A program made the position numbers and the translations under genes. From JACKJA01 sp050297015 (lineage in GTDB: Bacteria > Pseudomonadota > Alphaproteobacteria > Micavibrionales > Micavibrionaceae): a stretch of 64,000 bases of DNA. The stretch covers positions 1 to 64,000 of the forward strand of contig JBNKRZ010000037.1 in the NCBI GenBank assembly GCA_050297015.1, in the 5' to 3' direction. The notes under the pieces are model-generated. The model made no database searches. It saw nothing but the letters and a program-made list of their open reading frames with translations, and was not told the DNA's origin. Shown one piece after another: positions 44,723-53,060 of the stretch (positions are counted from its first letter, which is position 1; each line of letters opens with the position of its first letter).

Positions 44723-44836
44723 GAAAAACACGGCCCTGATTTATTGTTATTCGTCCGAATATCTACCGCGACCATGCGATTATGTCAACAAATATTTCCT
44801 TGATGCACAGCCTTGGCGCTGTCATAACTACCCCCC

Positions 44837-45910
44837 ATGAAAATAGACAGCAAAACATTAGGCATTCTCGGCGGCGGGCAGCTCGGGCGAATGAGCGCTA
44901 TGGCCGCCGCGCGGATCGGTATAAAGACGCACATTTACTGCCCGGAGGAAAACAGCCCGGCCAGTCACGTTGCCGCGCGGACCTTCGTGGGCGCCTATGA
45001 TGATAAGAAAAAACTCAAAGCCTTTGCCGCCAGCGTCGATGTAATTTCCTATGAATTCGAGAACATCCCGGTGGAAACGGTGCGCTTTCTTCAGCAATTC
45101 AAACCCGTCCTGCCCGACGACCGTTTGCTGGAAATCGCGCAAGACCGCGGGGTAGAGAAGAAATTTCTGAACGATATCGGCATCCCGACGGCGCGCTGGG
45201 CGCTCGCTCAAAACGCAAAAGAGATCGCAGAAAAGGCGCAAACCGTGCCGGGAGAGCGTCATATTTTAAAAACGACCCGTTTCGGTTATGACGGCAAAGG
45301 CCAGACATGGTATGCCCCCGGCGATGATGTGGATAAGAAGTGGAAACTTTTAAATTCTCCTGAGATTATTATCGAAGAAGTTATTGATTTTTCATGCGAA
45401 ATATCACTCATCATTGCCCGCGATAAGCTGGGGCAAACTGTCCACTACGGACCGTGTCTAAATGAGCATAAAGACCACATTTTATCCAAGACAACTGTTC
45501 CGGCCCCTATTCCGGACGGACTAGCGCAAGAAGCGATCAAGATGGTGCAGCTGCTCGCCGATGCGGTTGATCTGGTCGGTGTACTGGCGCTGGAGATGTT
45601 CGTGACGCAAGACGGGCGCATTCTAGCCAATGAGATCGCGCCACGCACCCACAATTCGGGTCACTGGACCATTGATGCCTGCGCTGTATCACAATTCGAA
45701 AACCACGTGCGCACGGTGTGCGGCCTGCCCGTGGGTCATCCGGGCCGACACAGCGATTGCGTTATGCGCAACCTGATCGGCGATGATGTACGGGAGGCCA
45801 AGAAATTTATGGAGCTGGAAAGCACCTGCGTCCACCTCTACGGCAAGGATGACATCAAACAGGGCCGCAAAATGGGGCACATGACCGCCCTTAAAAAGCG
45901 AACCGCTTAA
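44837..45910 (+). CDS. purK: N5-carboxyaminoimidazole ribonucleotide synthase
   Basis: ATP-grasp enzyme that makes N5-CAIR from AIR, bicarbonate and ATP, supplying PurE. Motifs: GILGGGQLGRMSAMAA, KTTRFGYDGKGQ, EEVIDFSCEISLI, and LAVEMFV-equivalent LALEMFVTQDGRILANEIAPRTHNSGHWTIDAC. The 357-residue length is normal. No clear ribosome site precedes the ATG. The purE gene lies upstream beyond the antisense HAD gene, so a separate promoter in 44723-44836 is likely. Confidence 0.96.
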   Translation: MKIDSKTLGILGGGQLGRMSAMAAARIGIKTHIYCPEENSPASHVAARTFVGAYDDKKKLKAFAASVDVISYEFENIPVETVRFLQQFKPVLPDDRLLEIAQDRGVEKKFLNDIGIPTARWALAQNAKEIAEKAQTVPGERHILKTTRFGYDGKGQTWYAPGDDVDKKWKLLNSPEIIIEEVIDFSCEISLIIARDKLGQTVHYGPCLNEHKDHILSKTTVPAPIPDGLAQEAIKMVQLLADAVDLVGVLALEMFVTQDGRILANEIAPRTHNSGHWTIDACAVSQFENHVRTVCGLPVGHPGRHSDCVMRNLIGDDVREAKKFMELESTCVHLYGKDDIKQGRKMGHMTALKKRTA

Positions 45911-45926
45911 GAGGCGATCCGCGCTA

Positions 45927-46205
45927 TTACCGGGGCGCCCGGGACGATATAGCATTACGCACAGCCCTGTGCACCCCTTCAGGCACAGCCACCGCACGTT
46001 CCTTTAGATTCGTTCCCTCGTGCGCCGCCGCATGACCAACGTCATGAAGATAGTGGCCGCCGCCCTCTCCTGTCATCATAAGGGTTCCGGCCCCCAGATT
46101 CAAAACATCCCAAATAGCTTTCCGGCCTTCATCGCCAGCCAACCCCGCCTTCTTATAAAGCGCAACAAGATTACCTACAGCCGTCTCAAAAGATTTATCA
46201 CCCAT
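45927..46205 (-). CDS. Small unknown protein with histidine-rich centre
   Basis: A 92-residue protein with no homologue that I recognise. The first half is helical; the centre reads GGGHYLHDVGHAAAHEG, four histidines at spacings of three to four, reminiscent of a metal site; the end is basic. GAGGG stands eight bases before the ATG and supports expression. It converges with purK, stop codons 16 bases apart. Function unknown. Confidence 0.6.
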   Translation of the reverse strand: MGDKSFETAVGNLVALYKKAGLAGDEGRKAIWDVLNLGAGTLMMTGEGGGHYLHDVGHAAAHEGTNLKERAVAVPEGVHRAVRNAISSRAPR

Positions 46206-46271
46206 ACTAAAACCCTCGAAGGTTAATATTTTTAAAAGTTATTCTTTATTTCCCATTAACATAAAAAATAA

Positions 46272-46303
46272 AACGCATCAAGAAAAAAACGCATCAAGAA
46301 AAA
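46272..46303. repeat. 16-bp tandem repeat, two copies
   Basis: AACGCATCAAGAAAAA occurs twice in tandem (46272-46287, 46288-46303) just upstream of the candidate promoter at 46322. Confidence 0.8.
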
Positions 46304-46321
46304 TATATGGGAATATTTTCC

Positions 46322-46349
46322 TTGACTTTCCTTCAAAAGCGCCTATCCT
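46322..46349 (+). promoter_or_regulatory. Candidate sigma-70 promoter upstream of a palindrome-rich unit
   Basis: TTGACT (46322-46327), a 16-base spacer, TATCCT (46344-46349). The -35 matches five of six consensus bases and the -10 four of six. It would start transcription near 46356, 265 bases ahead of fumC. It could serve fumC or a separate small RNA ending at the terminator at 46465-46484. Confidence 0.5.
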
Positions 46350-46355
46350 GTTTTG

Positions 46356-46484
46356 CAGAAATCGATTTCCCCCTGTCCGCGACCGCCGGTAATGCAGCGT
46401 TGCAACGCTGCGCTATAAATCCTGCGTAGACGGTAGGGTATACCACCCCTGAACATGTTTGCCCCACGGGCGCCCGTGTTTTTT
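46356..46484 (+). ncRNA. Candidate small RNA between promoter and terminator
   Basis: The non-coding gap 46206-46621 contains, after the promoter-like site, a chain of palindromes: GAAATCGATTTC (46358-46369), ACCGCCGGT (46382-46390), the perfect 18-mer GCAGCGTTGCAACGCTGC (46394-46411), GGTATACC (46437-46444), AACATGTT (46452-46459) and the terminator hairpin. No open frame on either strand has a convincing ribosome site. I could not match it to 6S RNA, SRP RNA, tmRNA or a riboswitch. Alternatives are a fumC leader or a non-transcribed repeat. Evidence is structural only. Confidence 0.35.
46465..46484 (+). terminator. Rho-independent terminator ahead of fumC
   Basis: CACGGGCGCCCGTG (46465-46478) followed by six Ts (46479-46484). 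It is read on the plus strand and lies about 140 bases before fumC, so something transcribed from the left should end here; fumC then needs its own promoter downstream. Confidence 0.7.
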
Positions 46485-46621
46485 AATTGAAAGGAATTCA
46501 GGAACAAAAAACGAAACAGAGAAAAAAGCGTATAAACAAACAATGTCCCCCTTGGTATCTTGTTGTCTTGATGATAAAAAATGGAACGAACATTTAACAA
46601 ATCATGGAAAAGACAGAGAAC

Positions 46622-48016
46622 ATGACCGACACCCGCATAGAAACCGACTCCCTCGGCGAAATCGCCGTTCCCGCAAACCGTTACTGGGGGGCGCAAACGC
46701 AGCGCTCTCTCCAGAACTTTAAAATCGGGGGGGAGACGATGCCCGCGCCGCTCGTCCGGGCACTGGCCATTCAGAAAAAAGCGGCCGCCCTGACGAATAA
46801 ATCCCTCGGCGTGCTGGATACCAAGCTGGCCGATGCCATCGTTGCCGCGGCGGAAGAGATCATCAACGGACCGCTCAGCGCTGAATTCCCACTGGTTGTC
46901 TGGCAAACGGGTTCGGGCACACAAACCAACATGAACGCCAACGAAGTCATCGCCAACCGCGCGGCTGAAATTCTGGGCGGGGAACGCGGAAAAAAGGATC
47001 CCGTGCATCCGAACGATCACGTCAATATGGGGCAATCCTCTAACGATACATTCCCGACAGCGATGCATATTGCTGCGGGGGAAGAAGTGCAGCATAGCCT
47101 CATCCCGGCATTGGAAAAACTCCATGATGCACTGGATGCGAAAGCCACGGAGTTCGCCGATATCGTCAAAATCGGCCGCACCCATTTACAAGACGCCACG
47201 CCGCTGACGCTGGGGCAGGAATTCTCCGGCTACGCCACGCAAGTCGCTTACGGCATCGACCGGGTTAAAAACACCCTGCCGCGCATTATGCAACTGGCGC
47301 AGGGCGGCACGGCCGTCGGCACGGGGATCAATTCAAAGGCCGGCTTTGCTGAAGCCTTCGCCGGCACGGTAGCCGATATCACGGGCCTGCCCTTCGTCAC
47401 AGCGGAGAACAAATTCGAAGCCTTAGCCGCTCATGATGCGCTGGTGGAACTCTCCGGCGCGCTGAACACCCTCGCCGCCAGCCTGATGAAAATCGCGCAT
47501 GACATCCGCGTTCTCGGCTCCGGCCCGCGCTGCGGCATTGGGGAGATATCCCTGCCCGCGAATGAGCCGGGTTCGTCCATCATGCCGGGAAAAGTCAATC
47601 CCACACAGGCCGAAGCGATGACCATGGTTTGTGCGCAAGTCATGGGCAATCACGTGACCGTCACCGTCGCGGGCAGCAACGGCCATTTCGAGCTTAACGT
47701 GTTCAAACCGGTTATGATCTACAACGTTTTGCAATCCATCCGTCTGATCGCCGATGCCGCAGCGAGCTTCACAGACAACTGCGTTTCCGGCATCGAAGCC
47801 AACCGCGAGCGCATTGATAAATTGCTGCATGAAAGCCTGATGCTGGTCACGGCGCTGAACCCGTATATCGGCTATGACAACGCGGCCAAAATCGCAAAGA
47901 AAGCGCATGCCGACGGCACCACGCTAAAGGAAGCAGGCACAGCGTTAGACCTCCTCACGGCGGAGCAATTCGACGCATGGATCAAACCGGAAGATATGGT
48001 CAAACCGCGGGATTAA
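46622..48016 (+). CDS. fumC: Class II fumarate hydratase
   Basis: Hydrates fumarate to malate in the TCA cycle; oxygen-stable tetramer without iron-sulfur cluster. Motifs: DSLGEIAVPANRYWGAQTQRS, TGSGTQTNMNANEV, HPNDHVNMGQSSNDTFPTA, the catalytic His in GRTHLQDATPL, and the family signature GSSIMPGKVNP. The frame opens at 46604; ATG 46622 is preferred, giving 464 residues with the usual amino terminus. The gap upstream is described under the candidate small RNA. Confidence 0.96.
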   Translation: MTDTRIETDSLGEIAVPANRYWGAQTQRSLQNFKIGGETMPAPLVRALAIQKKAAALTNKSLGVLDTKLADAIVAAAEEIINGPLSAEFPLVVWQTGSGTQTNMNANEVIANRAAEILGGERGKKDPVHPNDHVNMGQSSNDTFPTAMHIAAGEEVQHSLIPALEKLHDALDAKATEFADIVKIGRTHLQDATPLTLGQEFSGYATQVAYGIDRVKNTLPRIMQLAQGGTAVGTGINSKAGFAEAFAGTVADITGLPFVTAENKFEALAAHDALVELSGALNTLAASLMKIAHDIRVLGSGPRCGIGEISLPANEPGSSIMPGKVNPTQAEAMTMVCAQVMGNHVTVTVAGSNGHFELNVFKPVMIYNVLQSIRLIADAAASFTDNCVSGIEANRERIDKLLHESLMLVTALNPYIGYDNAAKIAKKAHADGTTLKEAGTALDLLTAEQFDAWIKPEDMVKPRD

Positions 48017-48030
48017 GAGACTGTAGCCCT

Positions 48031-48136
48031 ATAGCTATTTCGCTTTTTATTTACACAAGGCATGAGGAGCGAAGCATAGTGGGCCTACGTGAGCGACGAA
48101 TAACGACGCTGTAAATGAAAATGGGAACAGCTCTAT
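48031..48136. repeat. Palindromic intergenic element, copy 3
   Basis: A long outer stem (about 48031-48056 against 48110-48136, with several G-T type pairs) encloses GAGGAGCGAAGCATAG, five bases, CTACGTGAGCGACGAATAACG (48064-48108). The core is nearly the same as at 16535-16578. It follows fumC and reaches the start of the ribbon-helix-helix gene, whose first bases lie in the right arm. Confidence 0.78.
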
Positions 48137-48347
48137 GAAAAAGCGTTCGATCAAAATCGCAGGGCACGCCACCTCCGTTACGCTAGAAGATGAATTTTGG
48201 GAGGAATTCAAAGCCATCGCCGCCGCGCGCGGCATGTCTGTGGCGGCCATGATCGAGGAAATCGACGAAGCGCGCACCACAGGCCTTTCCAGCGCCATCC
48301 GGGTGTTTGTGCTGCAGGAGGTTAAAAATGAGACAAACAGACCGTGA
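48135..48347 (+). CDS. Ribbon-helix-helix domain protein
   Basis: A 70-residue protein of the RHH_4 type: a beta strand KRSIKIAGHATSVTLEDEFW, two helices EEFKAIAAARGMSVAAMIEEIDE, then the conserved SSAIRVFVLQ. Expected to bind DNA as a dimer. Such small proteins are widespread in alphaproteobacteria, usually as a single gene after fumC, as here. A weak GGGA precedes the ATG. The 3' end overlaps the start of a broken gene by 20 bases. Confidence 0.85.
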   Translation: MKKRSIKIAGHATSVTLEDEFWEEFKAIAAARGMSVAAMIEEIDEARTTGLSSAIRVFVLQEVKNETNRP

Positions 48348-48819
48348 CCTTTGCCGTGCATCTGGCGGAATAGCGCATAACGGAGACCTTCTGGACACAG
48401 GATGGGAATAAACCCGCGCCTTACTAGAACAAGAAGGCATCGGAGTCTCATCAGGTCTCATTGTACAAAAGCCCTTCATGGAACGCCGCACCTTAGCCAC
48501 AGGCCAAAAACAATGGGCAGAGATCGAATAGTTCGTAACCTCCCCTGACCTAGAGTACAAAAAATATATAGAAAATTTCCCTGAAAACAAACTGATCAAC
48601 ATCATAGTTGGTGACACATGGCGTATCATCAATTACGCGGAAAAAGGCTTTCAGACGCCTCAGAACATGCCCCCCAACGTTCATAAAGCCATGAAAGAGC
48701 TCATCGCCCGAGGATATACGCACCATCTGCCGCAGCCCCCCTCTTTAATGCAGTCGTTTACTGAGCGCCCTCAATCACGCCTTGCAAAATACCGAACAGC
48801 GCCTCTTCCGGGGTGATCT
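48328..48819 (+). pseudogene. Broken gene with two in-frame stops
   Basis: From ATG 48328 one reading frame runs to a TGA at 48817-48819 but is cut by TAA at 48409-48411 and TAG at 48529-48531. Between and after the stops the translation looks like real protein (for example ALLEQEGIGVSSGLIVQKPF, then NIIVGDTWRIINYAEKGF), with no other stops over 95 codons. I do not recognise the family. It may be a partner once coupled to the ribbon-helix-helix gene. The last part overlaps the AsmA gene antisense, so the true end may be earlier. Chance open frame is the alternative. Confidence 0.45.
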
Positions 48820-51800
48820 GGCGGGTTTCCGGCTTTTTCACCTTCGGCGCCACAGGCTGGGTCACGGCGGCATCCGGTGCCATAGAATCCCCGGCCGCAG
48901 GCTGCTGCTCGCCTTCCGTCTTTTGCTGCGTCTGCGGCGGGAGAGGCGCTTGCAAAATCCCTTTCTTTTCAAGGCTCTTAATCAATGGATTGAGGACCAT
49001 GCCCTCCAACTGTTTGTTAAAATATTGCTGCATAGCGTTCTGCCCGAACGTCTTACCGGGGCTATCAAGCGGCCCTTTAAATACCGTTTCCAGAGTTGGC
49101 GCATCGGCCGGCTCCTTCAGGGAAACAAGCGTTTTCAGATCAACCGTCCAAAGCGGCAGATTCACATTCCCCGTCCCCGTCACAGCCGCCGCCGGGCCAT
49201 CCAGCAGCAATTTATCAAAATTCACAACGCCTTCTGTAATCGTAAAGGCAGAATCTAACGTATCAAACTGCGTCGTCCCACCGGAAGAGGTCGCATCGAG
49301 CAACTTACCGAAATTCTCGTTAAAGCTGCTGGTCGGGGCGGCGAGCGCCCGTGACAACTTGGCCAGATCGAATCCTTCAAAGGTTATGTCCTGCCCCGTA
49401 GCAGCCCCCTTACCATGAAGGTCAAAAATCAACGCCGCCGGAGAAAGCCCCGTTGCGCCCCCCTCCACATCCATGGACACAGCCCCCTTGGCCTTCACAA
49501 GCCGCGCACCACTAAAGGATTTCACCAGAGATTCCAGCGACACGTCCTTGAGCTGCGCCGCACCGGAAAACGTCAACGGGTCACGCGCCTTCGATGAAGT
49601 GCGGAGTTTACCGTTCAAGGAAACCTGCCCCCCATGAAGCCCGCCATTCAGTTTATCAAGGGTCAAAAGACCGTTTTTCAAACTCAATGCCAAATCGGCA
49701 TTTTCAAAGCGCCACCCCTCATAAGAAAGCGCCGCCGCGTCACCGGAAAGATCAAGGTCGAACGCCTGCATCCACCCTACATCGATAGCCCGCCGCGACC
49801 AGCGCACAGCTTGCGGATCGGCAACCTTTTGACTCGGGCGCGCATGGGTAAGTTCAGTGCCCGACATCCGACTTTCATGCCCGGTCAACTTGTCAAGCGG
49901 CACATCGCCCATATGCACGTGAGCCTCAATATGCGGACGAGCCGCCGCCATATCCAACTTCATATCCGCGCGCGCCGTCACGGGGCCAACTTTCGCTTGC
50001 ACGCCGGAGAGATTATAAAGTTTTCCGTCCCGCTCCAACGTCGCGAAAATATCAACGTCCTTTCTAATCGCCGCATTGCGCGCAAAATCAGGCACAAAAA
50101 CCCGCAGCAAATCAACATAATCCGGATGCCGCACCCGCAAGGTCAATGCGCTCAATTGCGCCTTATCAAGAGGCGTTGCAACCGTCCCCTTGGTTTCCAA
50201 CGTCCCGTTCAAAACACCGACATTCGCCGTAAAATCAAGAGAATCCGCATCCCCCTTGAAGACAGAGAGAAGCTCAGCTTTTTGTGCTTTTTCCGGGATC
50301 GTCCATGCCGTTTGCCCCCAATCATGGGGCAGCGCCGCCATATCCGATGTTTTGGCCTCCAAAGAAAAATCAAGCCCGCTCAGTTTAGAATAATCAGCCG
50401 CACCACCGGCCAGCGTCAAAACACTCCCTTTCTCATCTTTGATCGTAAAATTATCGACATGCAAGGCTTTCCCCTTCACAGCCGCTTTAAGCTCCAACAG
50501 GGGGAAATTCCGTTTCTGCGCCTTAAGGTTTTTAATCTGCGCCGTCACGGCAATATCGAGAGGCAGATTAATCCCGCGCGCAATGTCGCCTATAGCCGCA
50601 CCGGAATTCGTTGATGCAGGCGCAACACCGCCCTCCGGCACGGGATTCAGAACAGCCAGCCATTTATCAATATCAAGCCCGTCATTTTCAAGATTAACCT
50701 GCAAAGCCCCACGCGCATCATTCCGCCCCGGCGCAAAAGCCCCTGAGAACAAAACCGCCGTATCCGCCCACGCCAAGCGCCCTCCGGTGATATTCAAACG
50801 GTCCGGAGAAACGATAGCGTCTACGGCCAGAACTATGGGGTCATCAACCTTCATCAGCTTTTCTTGTAGCGCTGCATCAAAAGATAAAAGCGGGAAGACA
50901 GTCGCCCCCTTCGCCTTCACGCTCAATCGAGAAAGGGTCACTTTCGGGTCAGAGAATGTCACACTGCGATCCTGAGAAGAACGAGAAAGCGCCCCGAATG
51001 AGAGGGCATAATCGGTCGAAAACTTTTCCGTTTCGGAAATATCCAAAGCCGCGCGGCCCTTAATCGCATCACCGGCACGAGCCAATGTCACATTGAGATT
51101 GCGGAAAGTTTTCCCTTCATATTTCAGCCCCGCCAAATGCAGCGCCGCTTTACCCGTCACATCAAAAGGAAGCGTCAGCGTTTCAGGCAAAAAGCCATGA
51201 CGCGCCTTTTCACCGGAAGCGTCATCCGCGAGCCATGATGCCGCATCAAAAACGCCATTGCTGTCGAGAACGATATCCGTATCCAACACCCCCTTCGTCC
51301 ACCCGGCAAGTTTTATATGCCCCGTCATATCTTGCCCGCTCAAACGGCCCTTTATATCCCGAATATCAAGCGTGTCAGCCTCCAGCGTCAGAAAAGATTC
51401 CAGCGCCAAAGCACTATCCAAAGCCGGCAATGCAGGCAGTTTCAAAGGCTCCAGGCTCTTAAGCATCGAGGGCGCAGAAAGCTCTAATTCGCCCTGCAGC
51501 TCCGGCACAGCCGTTAAACCGACAACACCGGAATAGGAAAGAGACGCGTGAGTTTCCGGCAAAGAGATATCCGCCTGCAACACCAGAGAATCCGCATCGG
51601 ATACCAAACGGCCTGTTTTCACAGCCATATCAACCCGTTTTCCGGCGTAAGAAAAATCAGTCTTTATACTAAACGGCCCCTTCAGCGTCTCCGCATCCAC
51701 AAACATCCCGATATCGTCCAGCACCACGTCCCGCGCCGCCGTACGATCTGTGAAATGAAACCGCCCTTGCTTTATCTGTATCCCTTGCAAAGCAACATTG

Positions 51801-52237
51801 CGCACGGCCCCCTCTCCAGCGGGCGTCTTCTCTGCCGTCTTTTCGCGTTTTGTAAACACGTCAAGCGCCGGGAAAGCGCCCTTTTCATCCCGCACCAACG
51901 TAATATCCGGGCGCACCAACAGCACTTTTGACACAACGATATCCCGCTTCAAAAGAGGTAAAAGCGCGACGACAACTTCCGCTTTATCGAGAGAAATAAA
52001 ATCGCCGTTAAGGGAACCCGGTGCAGAAATATCAAGCGTTTCAATCACAAGACGGGGCGAAGGCAAAACCGAAAAACTAAGATTCCCGCCGATGTTAATA
52101 GCATATCCGGTCGTATTGCTGGCTTGCTCTATGATTTCGGATTTATACTTATTCCAATCAACAAAGCCCGGCGCCGCCAAGGCGATCGCAAACGTTACAA
52201 CAAGCGCACCCGTAATAATCAACAAAAAGCGTTTCAC
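48758..52237 (-). CDS. AsmA family protein
   Basis: A very large (1159-residue) envelope protein with one amino-terminal membrane helix (FLLIITGALVVTFAIALAAP) and a long periplasmic part with repeated beta-strand motifs, of the AsmA/TamB-like bridge-protein superfamily thought to move phospholipid between membranes. The AsmA start region GFVDWNKYKSEIIEQASNTTGYAINIGGNL and the late AsmA-type segment KGAATGQDITFEGFDLAKLSRAL are visible. I choose GTG 52237, since GGAGGT (52245-52250) lies seven bases upstream, over the ATG at 52270. The tail is Pro/Gln-rich. No neighbouring gene points to a more specific role. Confidence 0.9.
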   Translation of the reverse strand: MKRFLLIITGALVVTFAIALAAPGFVDWNKYKSEIIEQASNTTGYAINIGGNLSFSVLPSPRLVIETLDISAPGSLNGDFISLDKAEVVVALLPLLKRDIVVSKVLLVRPDITLVRDEKGAFPALDVFTKREKTAEKTPAGEGAVRNVALQGIQIKQGRFHFTDRTAARDVVLDDIGMFVDAETLKGPFSIKTDFSYAGKRVDMAVKTGRLVSDADSLVLQADISLPETHASLSYSGVVGLTAVPELQGELELSAPSMLKSLEPLKLPALPALDSALALESFLTLEADTLDIRDIKGRLSGQDMTGHIKLAGWTKGVLDTDIVLDSNGVFDAASWLADDASGEKARHGFLPETLTLPFDVTGKAALHLAGLKYEGKTFRNLNVTLARAGDAIKGRAALDISETEKFSTDYALSFGALSRSSQDRSVTFSDPKVTLSRLSVKAKGATVFPLLSFDAALQEKLMKVDDPIVLAVDAIVSPDRLNITGGRLAWADTAVLFSGAFAPGRNDARGALQVNLENDGLDIDKWLAVLNPVPEGGVAPASTNSGAAIGDIARGINLPLDIAVTAQIKNLKAQKRNFPLLELKAAVKGKALHVDNFTIKDEKGSVLTLAGGAADYSKLSGLDFSLEAKTSDMAALPHDWGQTAWTIPEKAQKAELLSVFKGDADSLDFTANVGVLNGTLETKGTVATPLDKAQLSALTLRVRHPDYVDLLRVFVPDFARNAAIRKDVDIFATLERDGKLYNLSGVQAKVGPVTARADMKLDMAAARPHIEAHVHMGDVPLDKLTGHESRMSGTELTHARPSQKVADPQAVRWSRRAIDVGWMQAFDLDLSGDAAALSYEGWRFENADLALSLKNGLLTLDKLNGGLHGGQVSLNGKLRTSSKARDPLTFSGAAQLKDVSLESLVKSFSGARLVKAKGAVSMDVEGGATGLSPAALIFDLHGKGAATGQDITFEGFDLAKLSRALAAPTSSFNENFGKLLDATSSGGTTQFDTLDSAFTITEGVVNFDKLLLDGPAAAVTGTGNVNLPLWTVDLKTLVSLKEPADAPTLETVFKGPLDSPGKTFGQNAMQQYFNKQLEGMVLNPLIKSLEKKGILQAPLPPQTQQKTEGEQQPAAGDSMAPDAAVTQPVAPKVKKPETRQITPEEALFGILQGVIEGAQ

Positions 52238-52367
52238 AACAATTACCTCCACCCTGAAACAGCGGTTCATTAGCCCTTAACTATATATACAGGGAATCAC
52301 TCTTAAAAAAAGGGAGGATTACTAATTTTAAAGAAGGAAAGACAAAAAAGGCGCTACGAATCCTTAC

Positions 52368-52916
52368 TCAGCTCTCATCCATATATGTTTCCTTAAACGC
52401 CCGCGCGGCTTTCAGGAATTCATCCAGTTTCGGACAAACGTTATTCTCTAGCGTTTCTTTTTGCGCTGAAGGCAATGAGAGCTTCATATTTTCGGCAATC
52501 GCCGTAACCGTATCGACAAGATTATCAAAAGAGCTGTTACGCCGCAGAATAAGATTATTCGAGTGCGTCAAACGCTTCATGAGCATCGGCAAAATCGCCC
52601 GCACCGTGGGGTCGCTCCGCTCCAGCTTACTTTGAAAAGTCTGGCGGGAAATTACAATCAGGTTAGAATCTTCCAATGTGCGCACACTGGCCGAGCGCGG
52701 CTCATCAAAGACCAAAGCCATTTCCCCGAAAATCTGGCCTATCCCCAGACGGGCAAGCTCTATCTCTTTATCATTACAAACCGTATAAACCTGAACGCTG
52801 CCGGACTGGATGAGAAAGGCCGAATAGCCTACATCCCCTTCCCGAATAACGCACGTCCCTTCTGGAACAACTTTACGCTCCAGAACAACGGTTTCCCGAT
52901 TACTTGCCTTCACCAT
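52368..52916 (-). CDS. Cyclic nucleotide-binding domain protein
   Basis: A 182-residue protein with one cyclic-nucleotide-binding beta-barrel at about 10-125: FLIQSGSVQVY, then the phosphate cassette GEMALVFDEPRSASV with the Arg and Ser expected to hold the phosphate. The rest is helical and has no helix-turn-helix, so it is not a CRP-type activator; it may act as a regulator through protein contacts. ATG 52916 is preferred over 52919 because AGAGG then has six-base spacing. It stands alone between the AsmA gene and phaB. Confidence 0.88.
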   Translation of the reverse strand: MVKASNRETVVLERKVVPEGTCVIREGDVGYSAFLIQSGSVQVYTVCNDKEIELARLGIGQIFGEMALVFDEPRSASVRTLEDSNLIVISRQTFQSKLERSDPTVRAILPMLMKRLTHSNNLILRRNSSFDNLVDTVTAIAENMKLSLPSAQKETLENNVCPKLDEFLKAARAFKETYMDES

Positions 52917-53060
52917 CATTCACCTCTTCTCTACGGAAGATAGCCGGATGATAGCAGATGACTCCCCATGAGTCTCCACTCCACACTACAAATCATACCA
53001 GCATATAGTTAAGATTTAGCTAAAGCAATACACACAACCTTAAGGAAAAATCGCTACCCC

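Noticed and set aside
46340..46490. 6S RNA, SRP RNA or cobalamin riboswitch
   Set aside because: None of the signature sequences (such as GGAAGCAGCC for SRP RNA or the cobalamin box) is present; kept only as an unassigned candidate RNA.
46343..47185. 280-codon minus-strand open frame over the fumC start
   Set aside because: Shadow of fumC and the palindrome-rich gap; low-complexity and without a start site.
48328..48819. Stop-codon recoding or readthrough
   Set aside because: All three stop codons end ordinary genes elsewhere in the window, and two different stops occur in this frame, so decay is simpler.
49634..50614. 326-codon open frame on the plus strand
   Set aside because: Antisense to the AsmA gene; Arg/His-rich shadow.
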